DNA from: Anopheles merus
Lineage: Eukaryota > Arthropoda > Insecta > Diptera > Culicidae
NCBI RefSeq assembly: GCF_017562075.2
Contig: NC_054085.1
Span: forward strand, 2,976,001 to 3,040,000
DNA: 64,000 nucleotides
Direction of reading: 5' to 3'
Shown: positions 41,042 through 51,839 of the stretch, piece by piece
Layout of the letters: every line of letters begins with the position of its first letter
Numbering within the stretch: the first letter of the stretch is position 1
The notes under the pieces: generated by a model
What the model was told of the DNA's origin: nothing
The model's database searches: none
Seen by the model: the letters and a program-made list of their open reading frames with translations, nothing else
Position numbers and translations under genes: made by a program

Positions 41042-42718
41042 ATGGCTCCGTCACGTAATTTGAAAACGTGCACCGAAGATGCGTTTAACGACTGTATTAA
41101 GTCCATTCATGCCGGTAAAACATTGTACGCTACCTTTAAGGAATTTGCTATCCCGAAGTCCACCATCCGTAACAGAATAAGTGCTAATTGGAGAAATAAG
41201 TTGAAACCGGGTCCACGATCTGTACTGAGATTGTGATGAGGAACCAGATGAGGAACAACACATTGCTGACTGGTTGAACGAAATGCAGGATCGTGGATTT
41301 CCAGTCACTCGAAGAGTTTTGCTCTTTAAGTTGAAAGAATTTCTAGAACCTAATCCAGATCGAGTGACTCCTTTTTGTTACAACAAACCGCCTAAGAAGC
41401 GTATGAGTCTCTGTTTAAATCCCAATAATTCACAATATCTCCTAACTTCTGGTCGCAAATGGTAACGCGGCTTTATGAAGCGCAACAACAGTTTTCCCTT
41501 CCGTATGCCCGAAACTTTGTCTAGTGCTAGTATCCGAATTAGTGTGAAAGATATCCGCGGAAATATTGAATGATCCAGCTAGAATTTTTAATGCAGACGA
41601 AACCTCATTTTTCCTTTATCCAAAATCAAAAGAGGTTATTGCTCGTACTAGTTCCCGCAATGTTTACGAAGCAGAGCTAGCTGCCGCCAAACATAATGTA
41701 ACAGTTATGATTGCATTCGGAGCAAATGACATTATTTTACATGTGATACTGCCAGGTAAACGTTTGCGGCAAGAGGTAGTGCAAAGTATTCCTTCCGAAT
41801 GAGGTCTTGGTCAAAACGAACGCGGTTGGATTAATTCTCCTAATTGTAAGGGATTTATTCATAAAATATTTCACCCTTTTGTCATCAAACGAGGGGTGAA
41901 ATTTCCTATAATATTATTTGTTGATGGCCATGCATCGCACATTGCAATAGAAGTAGCCGATCTCTGCAAATCACTGGGCATAATATTGATATGCCTATAT
42001 CCTAATACCACACATATTACACAGCCCGCAGACGTGGCTATATTTAAGCCATTAAAAAACGAATGGAAGCGTGCAGCAGAAGCTTGGAGATTGAAAAATA
42101 AGGTTGTGCTCTTAACATCTTGCACTTTGGGTCAGTTTTATGTGAAGCTATTGAAAATGGATAAAAAATCCATCGATTATCAATGGTTTTCGGGCATGCG
42201 GATTGCATCCATTTGATGCTAATGCGGTAGACTATTCCAAGTGCATTGCCAAGACAGCAGCTGCTTTTAAAGTTGAACAGTCTGAAGTTGATGACTTTTG
42301 CGATTCTCTTCGTACATCAATTATGGAACCAAATAGCACAGCTAGACAGGAAGATAGTGGTGAGAAAAACGTCACAATAAGCATGGAGCGTATAATTGAG
42401 GCATACGACCTGATTGGTTTTGGTATGAGAACTAAAATCGAAGGAGACGTGAACCTCTTGTCTCGTGAAGATCGTGTTATTCGCTTTTTTTACAGTGAAT
42501 TTGTTCGTCCTCATGTTGTATTCGATCAACAAAGATCTGCAATGAATAACTTTGAGACCAATTCTACGGATATCGATGTAAGCAAATCTGAAATTGTTCA
42601 CATTCAGGACACTGAAATGTTGCCAAATATATTCCCTTTGGATGAATATCTTTCCGATGAACCACGAACTGACAATATTATGTTAGAGCGGTCTAAGGAT
42701 TTCGAGCATGGCAAGTAA
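41042..42718 (+). pseudogene. pogo-like (DDE_1) transposase relic
   Basis: The N-terminal helix-turn-helix (FNDCIKSIHAGKTLYATFKEF, IPKSTIRNRIS) is of the CENP-B/psq type. After a frameshift near 41237 comes HIADWLNEMQDRGFPVTRR. The catalytic core is split by a stop near 41800: IFNADETSFF (about 41590) has the first Asp, LFVDGHASH (about 41920) the second, and HITQPADVAIFKPLK the third, with 35 residues between the last two. The last segment (42203-42718) is the acidic C-terminus, joined after another frameshift near 42205. Order and length (about 550 codons) equal a complete pogo transposase, so the break points are few; three or four lesions inactivate it. This family inserts at TA. Confidence 0.88.
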
Positions 42719-42799
42719 ACAAAATCTGACGTTTGCAAAATAAATTTTGCCAAAAGAACTATAAAACATTTGCCCAATTGATATTTATTTTTTTATTAC
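42719..42799. other. junction with palindrome CCCGGCGTCGCCGGG
   Basis: The palindrome at 42801-42815 lies between the pogo relic and the LINE piece. Its meaning is unknown. Confidence 0.4.
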
Positions 42800-43600
42800 A
42801 CCCGGCGTCGCCGGGCGACTCAATGTGCGGTATATCTCACATTTCGTGCGGGCTCAAAGTCTTCTGGATCTCAGCAGTCGGTTAAGCCCGTAGTTTACAC
42901 GATTCCTCTGCACAATGCGTCTCCGGATTTCGCTGCTGATGTCGTTGTCCGAAGTAACGACCGTCCCGAGATAGCAAAACTCCTTTACCACCTCGAGACT
43001 GTCGCCGTCAACTAATACACTGCTTCCCAGATGGTCTTAGTCGCCGGCAAGCAGGTACTTCGTCTTCGTCGCATTGATTCTCAATCCAATTCTTGCTGCT
43101 TCGCGTTTGAGTCGGGTGTACGCCTCACAAACCTTTGCTGTTGTCCTGCCAATGATGTCGATGTCACCCGCGAAGCCAAGAAATTGAAGAGACCGGTAGA
43201 GGATCGTACCACGGATGTCGTAGTCTAGCCCCGCGTCTTGAATGACACCTTCCAGGGCGATGTTGAAGAGCAGACAGGAGAGTGGCCTCTAACAGCCGGA
43301 TCAACTTCCCAGGGAAGTGGTACCGCTGCATGATACTCCATAGCTCCTTCCGGTCTATGGTATCGTAGGCCGCCTTGAAGTCGATTAACAGGTGGTGCAT
43401 TGGGATCTGGAGCTCTCGGCTCTTCTGGAGGATCTCCCGTAGAGTGAAAATTTGGTCGGTGGTGGATTTGCCTCCAAAAAACCCAGCTTGGTAGCTGACG
43501 ACAACATTTGTAGCAAAGGGGCGCAAGTCTGCAGAACAGGATCTGGGACACGTCACGCACACTGTCGTACGCACACTAAGCGCGGGCCGCTTAGTGCGTG
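42800..43600 (-). pseudogene. RTE-type LINE reverse transcriptase fragment
   Basis: From 43550 down the minus strand gives YQAGFFGGKSTTDQIFTLREIL, HHLLIDFKAAYDTI and RKELW, then, in another frame, LLFNIALEGVIQDAGL (about 43270) and FLGFAGDIDIIG (about 43170), where the catalytic YADD has become FAGD. RLKREAARIGLRIN and LVVKEFCYLG-like residues follow. The order is collinear with the relic at 17480-18665, in opposite orientation. Frameshifts and the mutated active site make it dead. Confidence 0.82.
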
Positions 43601-45189
43601 TCGTGCGCTCGAACAAGTGAGGTGTTGCGAGCAGCCGGTCGAGCAGGGCTCCCAGTAGGGCACACTGCGGCTGGTACGCGGCTGAGATTATTTTAATATG
43701 CTTATTGTGTAGCGTGTCTAGTGCGTATTATTTATTATTGTGTACTATTCATATAAATTAAAATAAAAGTACCTGAGTGCCAAGGCAACCGTTAAACACA
43801 ACAACTATATTGGGTAAAACCAGGTTTACTGGGCCAGCTAGACTTTCTATATAAAAACAAACGAAACATTGAACTTAATAAAGGACATACCGATTGTTGC
43901 AAACTATTGCAACAGCACTCTTTCTTTCGCCCGTAGTAGTGTATTAGGTATTAAATAACAAGCGTTTTCTTAAGCAGTCTTATATCATATTTTTATTGCA
44001 ACGCTAAAAATCAATCGCTTGACTCGGGCTACCGCGAAAGAGTGGCCTTCGGTCATTGCCTTAGCCACGATGTTCGGGAGCCTTTGAGCGATCGGGAAGA
44101 TTCGGCTCGATCGGTATCGGATGCTTCCCACACTATTATTATTAACTTAATTATTATTAACACCGATCCTAACACAGAAACATGCCTGTCATCATTGGCT
44201 CAGTGTATTCCATTGCCTCAAGACTCATTAGATTTAGTACCACTGAAGTTAAAAAAAAACCTATGTCCTACAGAATATCACCACACTCAAAATGAGGCAT
44301 TTGAGGAAATATGTGCGATTGATTTATCTGCTGATGGGCCTGATCGGGAACGAAAGTCGATAACGGAGTGGATAATTTAGTGGATCGGTTAGCAAAATTC
44401 CCATGTTATCCAATTGCGTTTTCTCAATCAGAATCATCGCTATCCGATCGGATTGGCAGTGAAGTGGAATTGTGTTTAACCTTAGCAACGTGATTAAAAA
44501 GTCGAGCAGTGGTATATACAGTTGAAAACTTCAAATAAAAATAAACCATTTCAGCCGGATAGCCATATCTACTGCTCCACCCTAGTTGATATAGCAGTGG
44601 AAAACTAAATAATATTAAAAACCATGTTTAACAGCTCGCAAAAGATTATGTTTTATCGCTGTTTGAGTTATTTGAGATGTTTTATCACTCAATTTAGCTA
44701 AAATATTATATTTTAGAAGAAATAAATTTACCTGTTATTTTAATAAATAATCAAATCACATAAATTTAGGTTTATAACAGGTTTTTATAATTCAAGCTAA
44801 GAAATAAGAAACCAACAAAAGAAATCCTTTTCTGCTAATCCTTCTCTTTAATAAAACCTTCAGTTATGGCCTTATGGCATGTAAGAATCGGTTCCGACAC
44901 GTAAATACAACGAGATTGAAAAGACGCGTAAGATCACTAGGTACAAGAAAGTGTAAGAAAATCATATCCGTTGAAGAAGCGAGTTCCGGTCGGAATCGTT
45001 TGCGTTGTCTTGCCGCTATCGAAGATGCTGTACCTACTTGTACCTTCCGGACTATCCCCAAAAACTCGGGGTCTCTTATGCAAGGATACAGCCCGGGAAT
45101 GTTCGGAATGACTCACACATCGCTAAGTTCCACGCCTCGTGACAAACGCGTCATCCAATGATTTTTTGTGTTCATCCATTTAAACGAAT
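43601..45189. other. unassigned interval
   Basis: A GC-rich segment ends near 43680. An open frame at 44042-44380 has no recognised motif. AT-rich sequence follows. A plus-strand segment near 44874-45161 is open for 95 codons but also unrecognised. The last 60 bp are partly repeated near 48390. Confidence 0.35.
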
Positions 45190-45218
45190 ATGTACACTTT
45201 AATAGCATATATACTTGT

Positions 45219-45261
45219 AGCATATTTGCTAAACAGAACTTATTGTAAACCACACTATCAG
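45219..45261 (+). repeat. 43-bp direct repeat, copy 1 (partner 48424-48466)
   Basis: AGCATATTTGCTAAACAGAAC and TTATTGTAAACCACACTATCAG match 48424-48466 with one difference. They lie 3.2 kb apart on both sides of the gag remains and may be a leader repeated in two gypsy copies or part of two LTRs. Confidence 0.85.
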
Positions 45262-45450
45262 GATAAAGCTGAATCAGGAATAATTTCAAATGTATCAACA
45301 GTAGCAGAAATTTTGGAAGATACAAGATCAAGATGCGAGAAAAAGATAGAACTAGGAAATATAATAACCGATATGATAGCGTTAAAAACAAAGAATACAA
45401 AAATCCTATGCAATCAGATAGAAGAGCTTACTGAAAAATAAAAAATATTA

Positions 45451-46526
45451 GGGTAACTGTACCAGTTTTCGGCACGCTAGTGCAGCAGTTTCACAAAAAC
45501 TGCTCACAAATAAACATTTTTTATTATTTTTCATGAAAGTGATGTTATTCTGGTTGATAAACTATCACAATAAGTTACTTTTTTTTTATTTGCCGGTTCA
45601 AAGCCCTTTTTCATAAATATTCGTAAAAATGCAAACATTGCTTTTGTTCCTATTTTCGGCAGTTTGTTCCTATTTTCGGCAGGTTGTGTTCCTATTTTCG
45701 GCTGCGCGAATACGGGTCAGAAGATGTTATTTTCTATGTAAATATGTACAAAAAAAATGTTTAAATCAATTTTACACTCTTACTTTCCTAATACTGATGT
45801 TAAAAAGCACTTTAATTAATAATTTTATGTTGCTTATTTTGGCCCGTTTTGACAGCCATTTTGATGCGACGTTTAAACAGAGCAGCCATTGACAGTTTGA
45901 TGGTCATAGCGTACGGTGCGAATTGGCTTACAAATATTTATTTTTCTCTTAAGTTAGTGCATTGTTTGTCGTAAAATTGGTTATATTTGGTACAAGAAAG
46001 GTCAAATTATGTGTCGATATACGCATTGTAGTGTTCTGATCAAGTTTTAAAGAAATATTTAGCCAAATCCAAGTTGTGTTATTGTTCCGAGTTTCGGCAG
46101 GAGCCCACAACATTGAGCTGTCAAAAATGAACATTTACTGTGTACCTATTTTCGGCAGCATTTAAAGTGAAAAATAACCTGTTTATCGTGATTTTAAAAT
46201 TCCGAACAAGTAAGAATAAATTAAATAAGCATAAAATCTTTAATATACACCACTTTTTCATTGTTTTACTGTTCTGATTCTCTTAATCACAAAACCTGCC
46301 GAACCATTGGCTGACAGCAAAGCTGCCGAAAAAAATCACATTTTATTTGATATTTTGAAAAATACGTAATGAAATGGTGTGAAACTTCGTATGTGAATAT
46401 CAAATAATTACACTTTCACTACAAAATTGTGTTTTGTGAATTTTTTTACCACATTTGTGCAGAATTTCACGTTTTTAGCTACACTGCCGAAAATAGGTAC
46501 ACTGCCGAAAACTGGTACAGTTACCC
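45451..46526. mobile_element. 1,076-bp MITE with GGGTAACTGTACCAG ends and reiterated CCTATTTTCGGCA, TA-flanked
   Basis: GGGTAACTGTACCAGTTTTC starts at 45451 after TA, and its exact reverse complement ends at 46526 before TA. The 24-bp inverted repeat is perfect. GTTCCTATTTTCGGC recurs at about 45648, 45668 and 45690, and as GTACCTATTTTCGGCAG at 46141; CTGCCGAAAATAGGTAC lies inverted at 46485. There is no transposase. It interrupts a gypsy gag frame. Confidence 0.9.
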
Positions 46527-47006
46527 TATATATACAAAAATATACCAGCCGATGTTGCAAACGAATTGGCAGTAAGAAAAGGAGTAGTAACTCTTATTGA
46601 TAAAATTACAAATACAGACTCAAGAACAGCTCTCATTATAGGAAAATTTGAAACAATATACGGAGCGACTAGGATAGTAAATGAATGTGAATCTAGGCAG
46701 AACATCGCACAGATACATCATTTCCAAGGATCAAATAACTATAACAGAAATAACAATAGGGATTTTCATCATAAAGACACCCTAACTAATTTTCAAATTT
46801 GTCCAAATTTTAATCAATCAATAACAACTCAAACAACACCCAACAACTACAGTTATAGAAAAAATAACAACTTCAGTTTCTATAAACGCCACCATCAGTT
46901 AAACAATTGTAGTAGCCAGAGTCATGTTAACCAAGCATATAATAATTGCGAATACAACTATAACAAAAGTGGTCAAAACAGATCCAATAATATCCAATGT
47001 TTTTAA

Positions 47007-47899
47007 ATCAGAACAGCACAGAACAGAAATTTTGAACAGTACAATAATAATAATCAACTAAATAAGAATCATATTTACCACCAAAATGATGAAGATTATA
47101 GAAATACTAATGAAATGAATAACTAAGCTAAAAAATATTGTAAAAATATTAACAGCAAAGCAAACTATAATGACAGAAAATATGAAGATAAATTAAAAAG
47201 AAGAAATGCAGCAAATAATGAAACAAATATATGAATATGAAAAGATGAAGAGACAACTATGAAAGAATAATTAAAGAAAATAATAACTTAACAAAAGAAT
47301 ATGAAAATGATAGTAACAATGATTATAAACACGAAAACAAACAAATATCAAAATCAAAATACTCAAATCAACAAATCAACAAATCAACAAATCAAAATAT
47401 TCAAATGATTACAACAAGTAATGACAATGAGAACAATATGGTTGAAAAACAAGTAACAAAGAGTTTAATACTGCTAGACAACATGGAAATAAATGAGGAA
47501 ATTTATCGCAACAACAATCATGCAACAGAGCAAAAACATATAAAAAGAAGAAAACGTAGCATCAAATCAAAAAAGAAATATATAAATGAAACAAACTATG
47601 ATTTATATTGCCAGGATAAAACGGCTAGAAACATGAATTATTCCACATTATGTGATGTAAATTTAAAAGAACCAAAAAGAACTATTGCTTATGAAAAATA
47701 TCTAAAAGAGCTCCTTGTAAAATTTCATAACGCTATCTCCATGCCGAAAGTCATAAGATCTATAAAAGCAGAAAACTCTAGAAACGAACTCAACAAAACA
47801 ATCATACGAAAATGTAAATATTGTAAAAGAAAATTAAATATTCCCAATTCTTTTCCTCAAGATAAAAGATATATTTACATAAAATATTACCCACCTTAA
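47007..47899 (+). other. AT-rich Asn/Lys-rich remains after gag
   Basis: An open frame at 47405-47899 (164 aa) is very rich in Asn, Lys, Glu and Ile with a basic patch (IKRRKRSIKSKKK) and a CKYCKRK motif near its end. It has the same composition as the gag above and probably belongs to the same element. (AACAAATC)n-like repeats lie at 47375-47400. Function not recognised. Confidence 0.4.
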
Positions 47900-48423
47900 G
47901 ATGTAAGAAACAATTTTTAAAGTTAACCATATAAGCATAGGTAAAACCACATCTTAATGAAATGAAAAGAATAACTACAAACAATTTCATTATTTTCGTT
48001 ATTCTCTTAAAGGGAGGAGGTTGTTGGCACGATATAGACCACATGCGTTCTAAACAGAAAATAATATTTGTAAACATCGATCTGTCAAGAGCAGATCGAC
48101 GTAACTCCCACTTTACCCGTCAGATGGCGTACCAGATACACCGAAAGGGACGACAGGGTTAGCTTGTGCGACAACTAGTTCTCCCAGAATAGGACCAATC
48201 AGCAAGCGGTTCAACTAGGGTCAAGTTCGCACAGCTGATCGAGAACAGGGCGCCATCGCTAACCGAAAAATTAGTTGCAAATTAGATCACGGAAAGAAAG
48301 CACCAATTTTAAAACTGCTTGAAATTTGCTTGAAATCTGCGTGAATAAACAACAGTTTGTAAAATTATCTTTACCGTTTGCGACTCACTTAATCGAGTGC
48401 TACACACGTAGCAACAGAGGTGC

Positions 48424-48466
48424 AGCATATCTGCTAAACAGAACTTATTGTAAACCACACTATCAG
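48424..48466 (+). repeat. 43-bp direct repeat, copy 2
   Basis: Partner of 45219-45261; see there. Preceded by GTGC instead of TTGT, so similarity starts sharply. Confidence 0.85.
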
Positions 48467-48810
48467 CTATAGAGACATTGTAACACACTTCGGAAAACCA
48501 AATCATACTATTGCAACACATTGATTATATTACATTATAGACCATACCGTCCATAGAAAAACCATTGAGACACATTTACCGAAAACAACCGAAACGCGCA
48601 ACATAAGCAATTCAAGCGTTACTGCGGCAAAGTGGACAAACAGAGAACGCATAGCTACTTATTGCTAAAAGTGCAGTGTAGGCAAAGATCGACGAACGCA
48701 CTCGTTCTTTGGCTAGAACAGTTGAAACTTTCCAGAACCTTCGTAAAAACACTAAAAGCGCAGCATAGGCACATAATGACAGACACCTCACTCCGATACA
48801 AAGTATAAAT

Positions 48811-48934
48811 TGCACCTCATATAACCTTAACCTTAACCAATAACCTTTAATTAGGACAAAAACACATTCATTAAAATGCACCTCATATAACATTAACCTT
48901 AACCAATAACCTTTAACTAGGACAAAAACACATT
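48811..48934 (+). repeat. 66-bp tandem duplication
   Basis: TGCACCTCATATAACCTTAACC starts at 48811 and TGCACCTCATATAACATTAACC at 48877. Both units continue with AACCAATAACCTTTAA and AGGACAAAAACACATTC. Only two or three differences were noted. Confidence 0.88.
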
Positions 48935-49282
48935 CCAAAACTAAATGTACGAATCTTATTGAATATAAATAAAACCAATTCTGACCGTGGCAAGTCAGAT
49001 TCGTTCGGACTGCCAAGATAGGACGTTACGCTTCCTAATACTTCGCTTTCCAACTTATTTCAAGAGTTTAGTTATGTCCCCCTACCCAAGGTAAGGCTTC
49101 TAAACTACAACGTTTCCAGTAAGGGAAACCTCCTAAAGGTTTCTATGATCGCTTGGACGATCAAGTGTTGAAAAGTCCGCTTCGAACAAAGTGTTATTCC
49201 ACCTCGGCTCATGTCAGTAAAAAATGACCTACCACGACGTTGATCGATGTACAGTATGTACCGTATGTACGCTCATCACATT

Positions 49283-49645
49283 ACAAGTTAATGACTTATT
49301 AAGAAAACAAGAGTTTCGCCGTATGCTTCACCTCTTGTTTTGGTCAAAAAGAAGAGTGGAGAAATGAAATAAATAATATCAATATAAAATAAACAAGAAA
49401 ATCACTGTTCGAGATAATTTTCCTCTCCCGTTACTAGAAACATGTGTGGAACATTTAACAGATTTAGATAATCAATAAGCAAATTTTTACATGAATCGAT
49501 TTAAAAAGTGACTTTCATCCAATAAAAATGCATGACGATTCGATTAAATCTACCTCGTTTGTTACCCCCGATGGTCAATAGGAGCATTTCAAAATACCAT
49601 TCGGATTAAAAAACGCTCCTTCTGAATTCCAACGGTTCATCAATA
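49283..49645 (+). pseudogene. Ty3/gypsy reverse transcriptase fragment
   Basis: The plus strand reads SPYASPLVLVKKKSGEM (49300-49355), then KITVRDNFPLPLLETCVEHL, then in shifted frames SFVTPDGQ and PFGLKNAPSEFQRFIN. These are consecutive blocks of a Ty3/gypsy RT palm up to the position before the YxDD motif, which is missing. Stops at 49360 and 49470 and a frameshift make it a relic. It may belong with the gag at 45190-47006, from which it has been separated. Confidence 0.85.
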
Positions 49646-51839
49646 AGGGAACGGCCAAAACATCGCCACATGCGATTTTACCACAAGCTTTTGTATGGGA
49701 TTTCAGGTTTATGACAGCCGCTGCGATTTTGCAGCATCCCAAGCAGCAAAACCCAAACTAGTGGAAAACTTTCCTCTGTGCCAAAGCGAGAGAGCATGTC
49801 GTCTTTCTCTAGATTTTGCACGGCACAACGCCCAACATCCTTCGAGTGACACACGCATGCATCTGCATGCGGATTCCACTGAACCGAGACTACCCATCTC
49901 CCTCGATGTCCCATGATTTTTGTCAAATCGCGCTCATCCGGGTGTTAGGCATCCTCAGTCTGTCCAGAACTTTCTGTACTGGAGAAATGTACTGGAAGAA
50001 TGTACTGGAATGATGTGCGATTTTTTGTGCCCCGTGCAAAATATTGTATAGCTGTTTTTTTTTTATAAAACACATGGATTAATTATTGGTTAATCTTCAT
50101 CAACAGATTTCAATACAGCTCTTACGTAGAACAGCGCACTTCAAGGACACCAAGGATACGGCTAAACATGCGCAGCACCAGTCGATGATATTTTAGCGCG
50201 GTGAGTGGAATAAGGAATGAGAGAGCTAGGGTAACGGAAAGTTACCGCAACATTTGGAAAGGGTGAAGGAAAGAGGAAGTCCAATAAATAGCATGCGAAA
50301 GTGTGCATAAAGCAAAAAGAAAAAGCGTCACTACTACAACCAGCAATCCGAAAATATAAGGAAAGGGATAAATACATTTGTATGCGTGAGTAGGAACAGC
50401 AATTCAAGCATTTGAATGTGTGCGTGAAGGTCGATTTGTGCGATACTGAAAGTTTTTACTTTAGCTGCTGCTCGTGTAAAAATTTAAGGAAATCTTAAAG
50501 TAAAAAATGTTTCATACATGGCACCTTCGGCAATTGTTGGTTGGGATCTGGCGTTGCGGCAACATCAAAATCGTTTGATTTTTCCGCACGCCGCTTGCGG
50601 CGTCATTTGTCATTTCGATAATTTTGGTGAAAGTGTCCGTTTGTTATTAAATTCATCAACATGGTGCTGGACGAAGAAAATTTGGTCTCATTAGTTGAAG
50701 AAAATGATGTTTGTGGTCTCACAAAAACGCAAACTAAAAAGACAAAAAGCACTAAAAACAACTTTGAGATGAAATTGTACGAGAACTAAATATTTCAGGT
50801 GAGTATTATATTGCATGTCTATGGTATTTAGCGGTATGTGCATTTCCCGTTAGTAACAAAACATGAGAGAATGTACCGTCTCCTAACTGTAGTCGGGACT
50901 ATCATATGAAATGTCCCGTCTTGCATAAATGAAACGAGTTTTCTAACCTGAGATAAACATACGTTTCCCCTTATCGCAGTATCTTGTTTGCCTAAGGTTA
51001 CTTATCCGGCACTACAACCGTATTGTGATTGATATCATGCAGGAGTGGTATTTTTTGCCTCTCGAGGGATTCGTGCCAGTTATGTTAAGCACGATCACTT
51101 CCTCCACGGTAAACGATCTCTTTCCTTCCCGTTATTCCTTCCCCTCCCTTCCAGCGCTTCTCACTACTTCCCTTCCGGTACGTGTAGTAGGTTACCCTCG
51201 ACATAAACTATGCATCGCAAAACTCGCACGGGTACAACGGTTTCTGCGTGTGAGGCGCTGCTACAAGTTGCTTCAGACAAATCTTTTACTTGAACCGCTT
51301 GCCACATTATTCACTTATTTTGAGATCTTAGGTTATGAAACGTTCATGATGGGTTTTAAAAATTATATTTGATGTTTTTCAATCATTACGAGTCATCATA
51401 ACCTGTGTTAATTTGCCAATAGTGCAGGTGATCCTTTCGCTCCACCTAACCATTTTCCCGCAGGATCCCTTGTATACGTTATGAAGCAGCACAGCCACGT
51501 GCACGAAACGTCAGCAACACGATCGACCAGCCGACGAAATAAGCAGATCGATGAGCAAGCTAATTCGACGGGTTAGCAACACCGGTCGATTGCTCATGTT
51601 GCTGTGTAAGCGACACCGATTGTGTCACCTAACCAAGCGACAGACCGTACGCACGTGTCACCACATCAAACAACTGGACCGGACACGCGTGGCAGCATCG
51701 CCAGCTAAAATAATTAATAAATGGTTTAGGCATAGGAGCAATCAGGCAGTTCAGTTTAGGATACCATCAAGTGCGGTTCTTTGTGTTCGTAATCAATACA
51801 TATTTATTTTTTATAATATTTGACTCGTTAAATACTTAA
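49646..51839. other. long interval without recognised gene
   Basis: The sequence has normal complexity and a few short open frames, none with a known motif. A palindrome CGCCGCTTGCGGCG lies near 50590-50603. A small frame at 50661 is listed separately. A T run is at 50053-50061. Confidence 0.35.
50661..50789 (+). CDS. small acidic/basic open frame, 42 aa, unrecognised
   Basis: A 42-codon frame starts ATGGTGCTGG after ATTCATCAAC, which is a good insect start context (AAC before ATG), and ends TAA at 50787. The product is acidic at first (MVLDEENLVSLVEEND) and Lys/Thr-rich later. A strong GTGAGT donor follows 8 bp after the stop (CAG|GTGAGT), so it may be the first exon of a decayed gene or transposon rather than a complete protein. 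No family is recognised. Confidence 0.25.
   Translation: MVLDEENLVSLVEENDVCGLTKTQTKKTKSTKNNFEMKLYEN

Larger units (their letters stand above)
45190..47006 (+). pseudogene. Ty3/gypsy gag, split by a MITE
   Basis: The 5' part (45190-45441) is a helical frame with VAEILEDTRSRCEKKIELG; the 3' part (from about 46540) reads IPADVANELAVRKGVVTLIDKI, GKFETIYGATRIVNECESR and an Asn/Gln/His-rich tail. VNECESR and the Asn-rich tail resemble gag proteins of insect gypsy elements of the 17.6/297 type, from memory. A 1,076-bp MITE sits between the two halves. The frame changes across the insertion and a stop precedes it. The AT-rich, Asn/Lys-rich codon use differs sharply from the neighbouring LINE fragment. 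Confidence 0.6.
47900..49282. other. possible LTR remains and unassigned sequence
   Basis: 48290-48420 has an AATAAA signal (48341-48346), and 48955-48975 has AATATAAATAAAACC; both could be LTR ends. The direct repeat copy 48424-48466 and a tandem repeat at 48811-48934 lie here. No LTR pair was found. Confidence 0.35.

Noticed and set aside
47405..47899. KRRKRS patch suggesting a furin site of an env protein
   Set aside because: The frame lacks a signal peptide, membrane segment or fusion-like hydrophobic stretch and sits next to gag, not after pol; its Lys-rich composition makes such a patch likely by chance.
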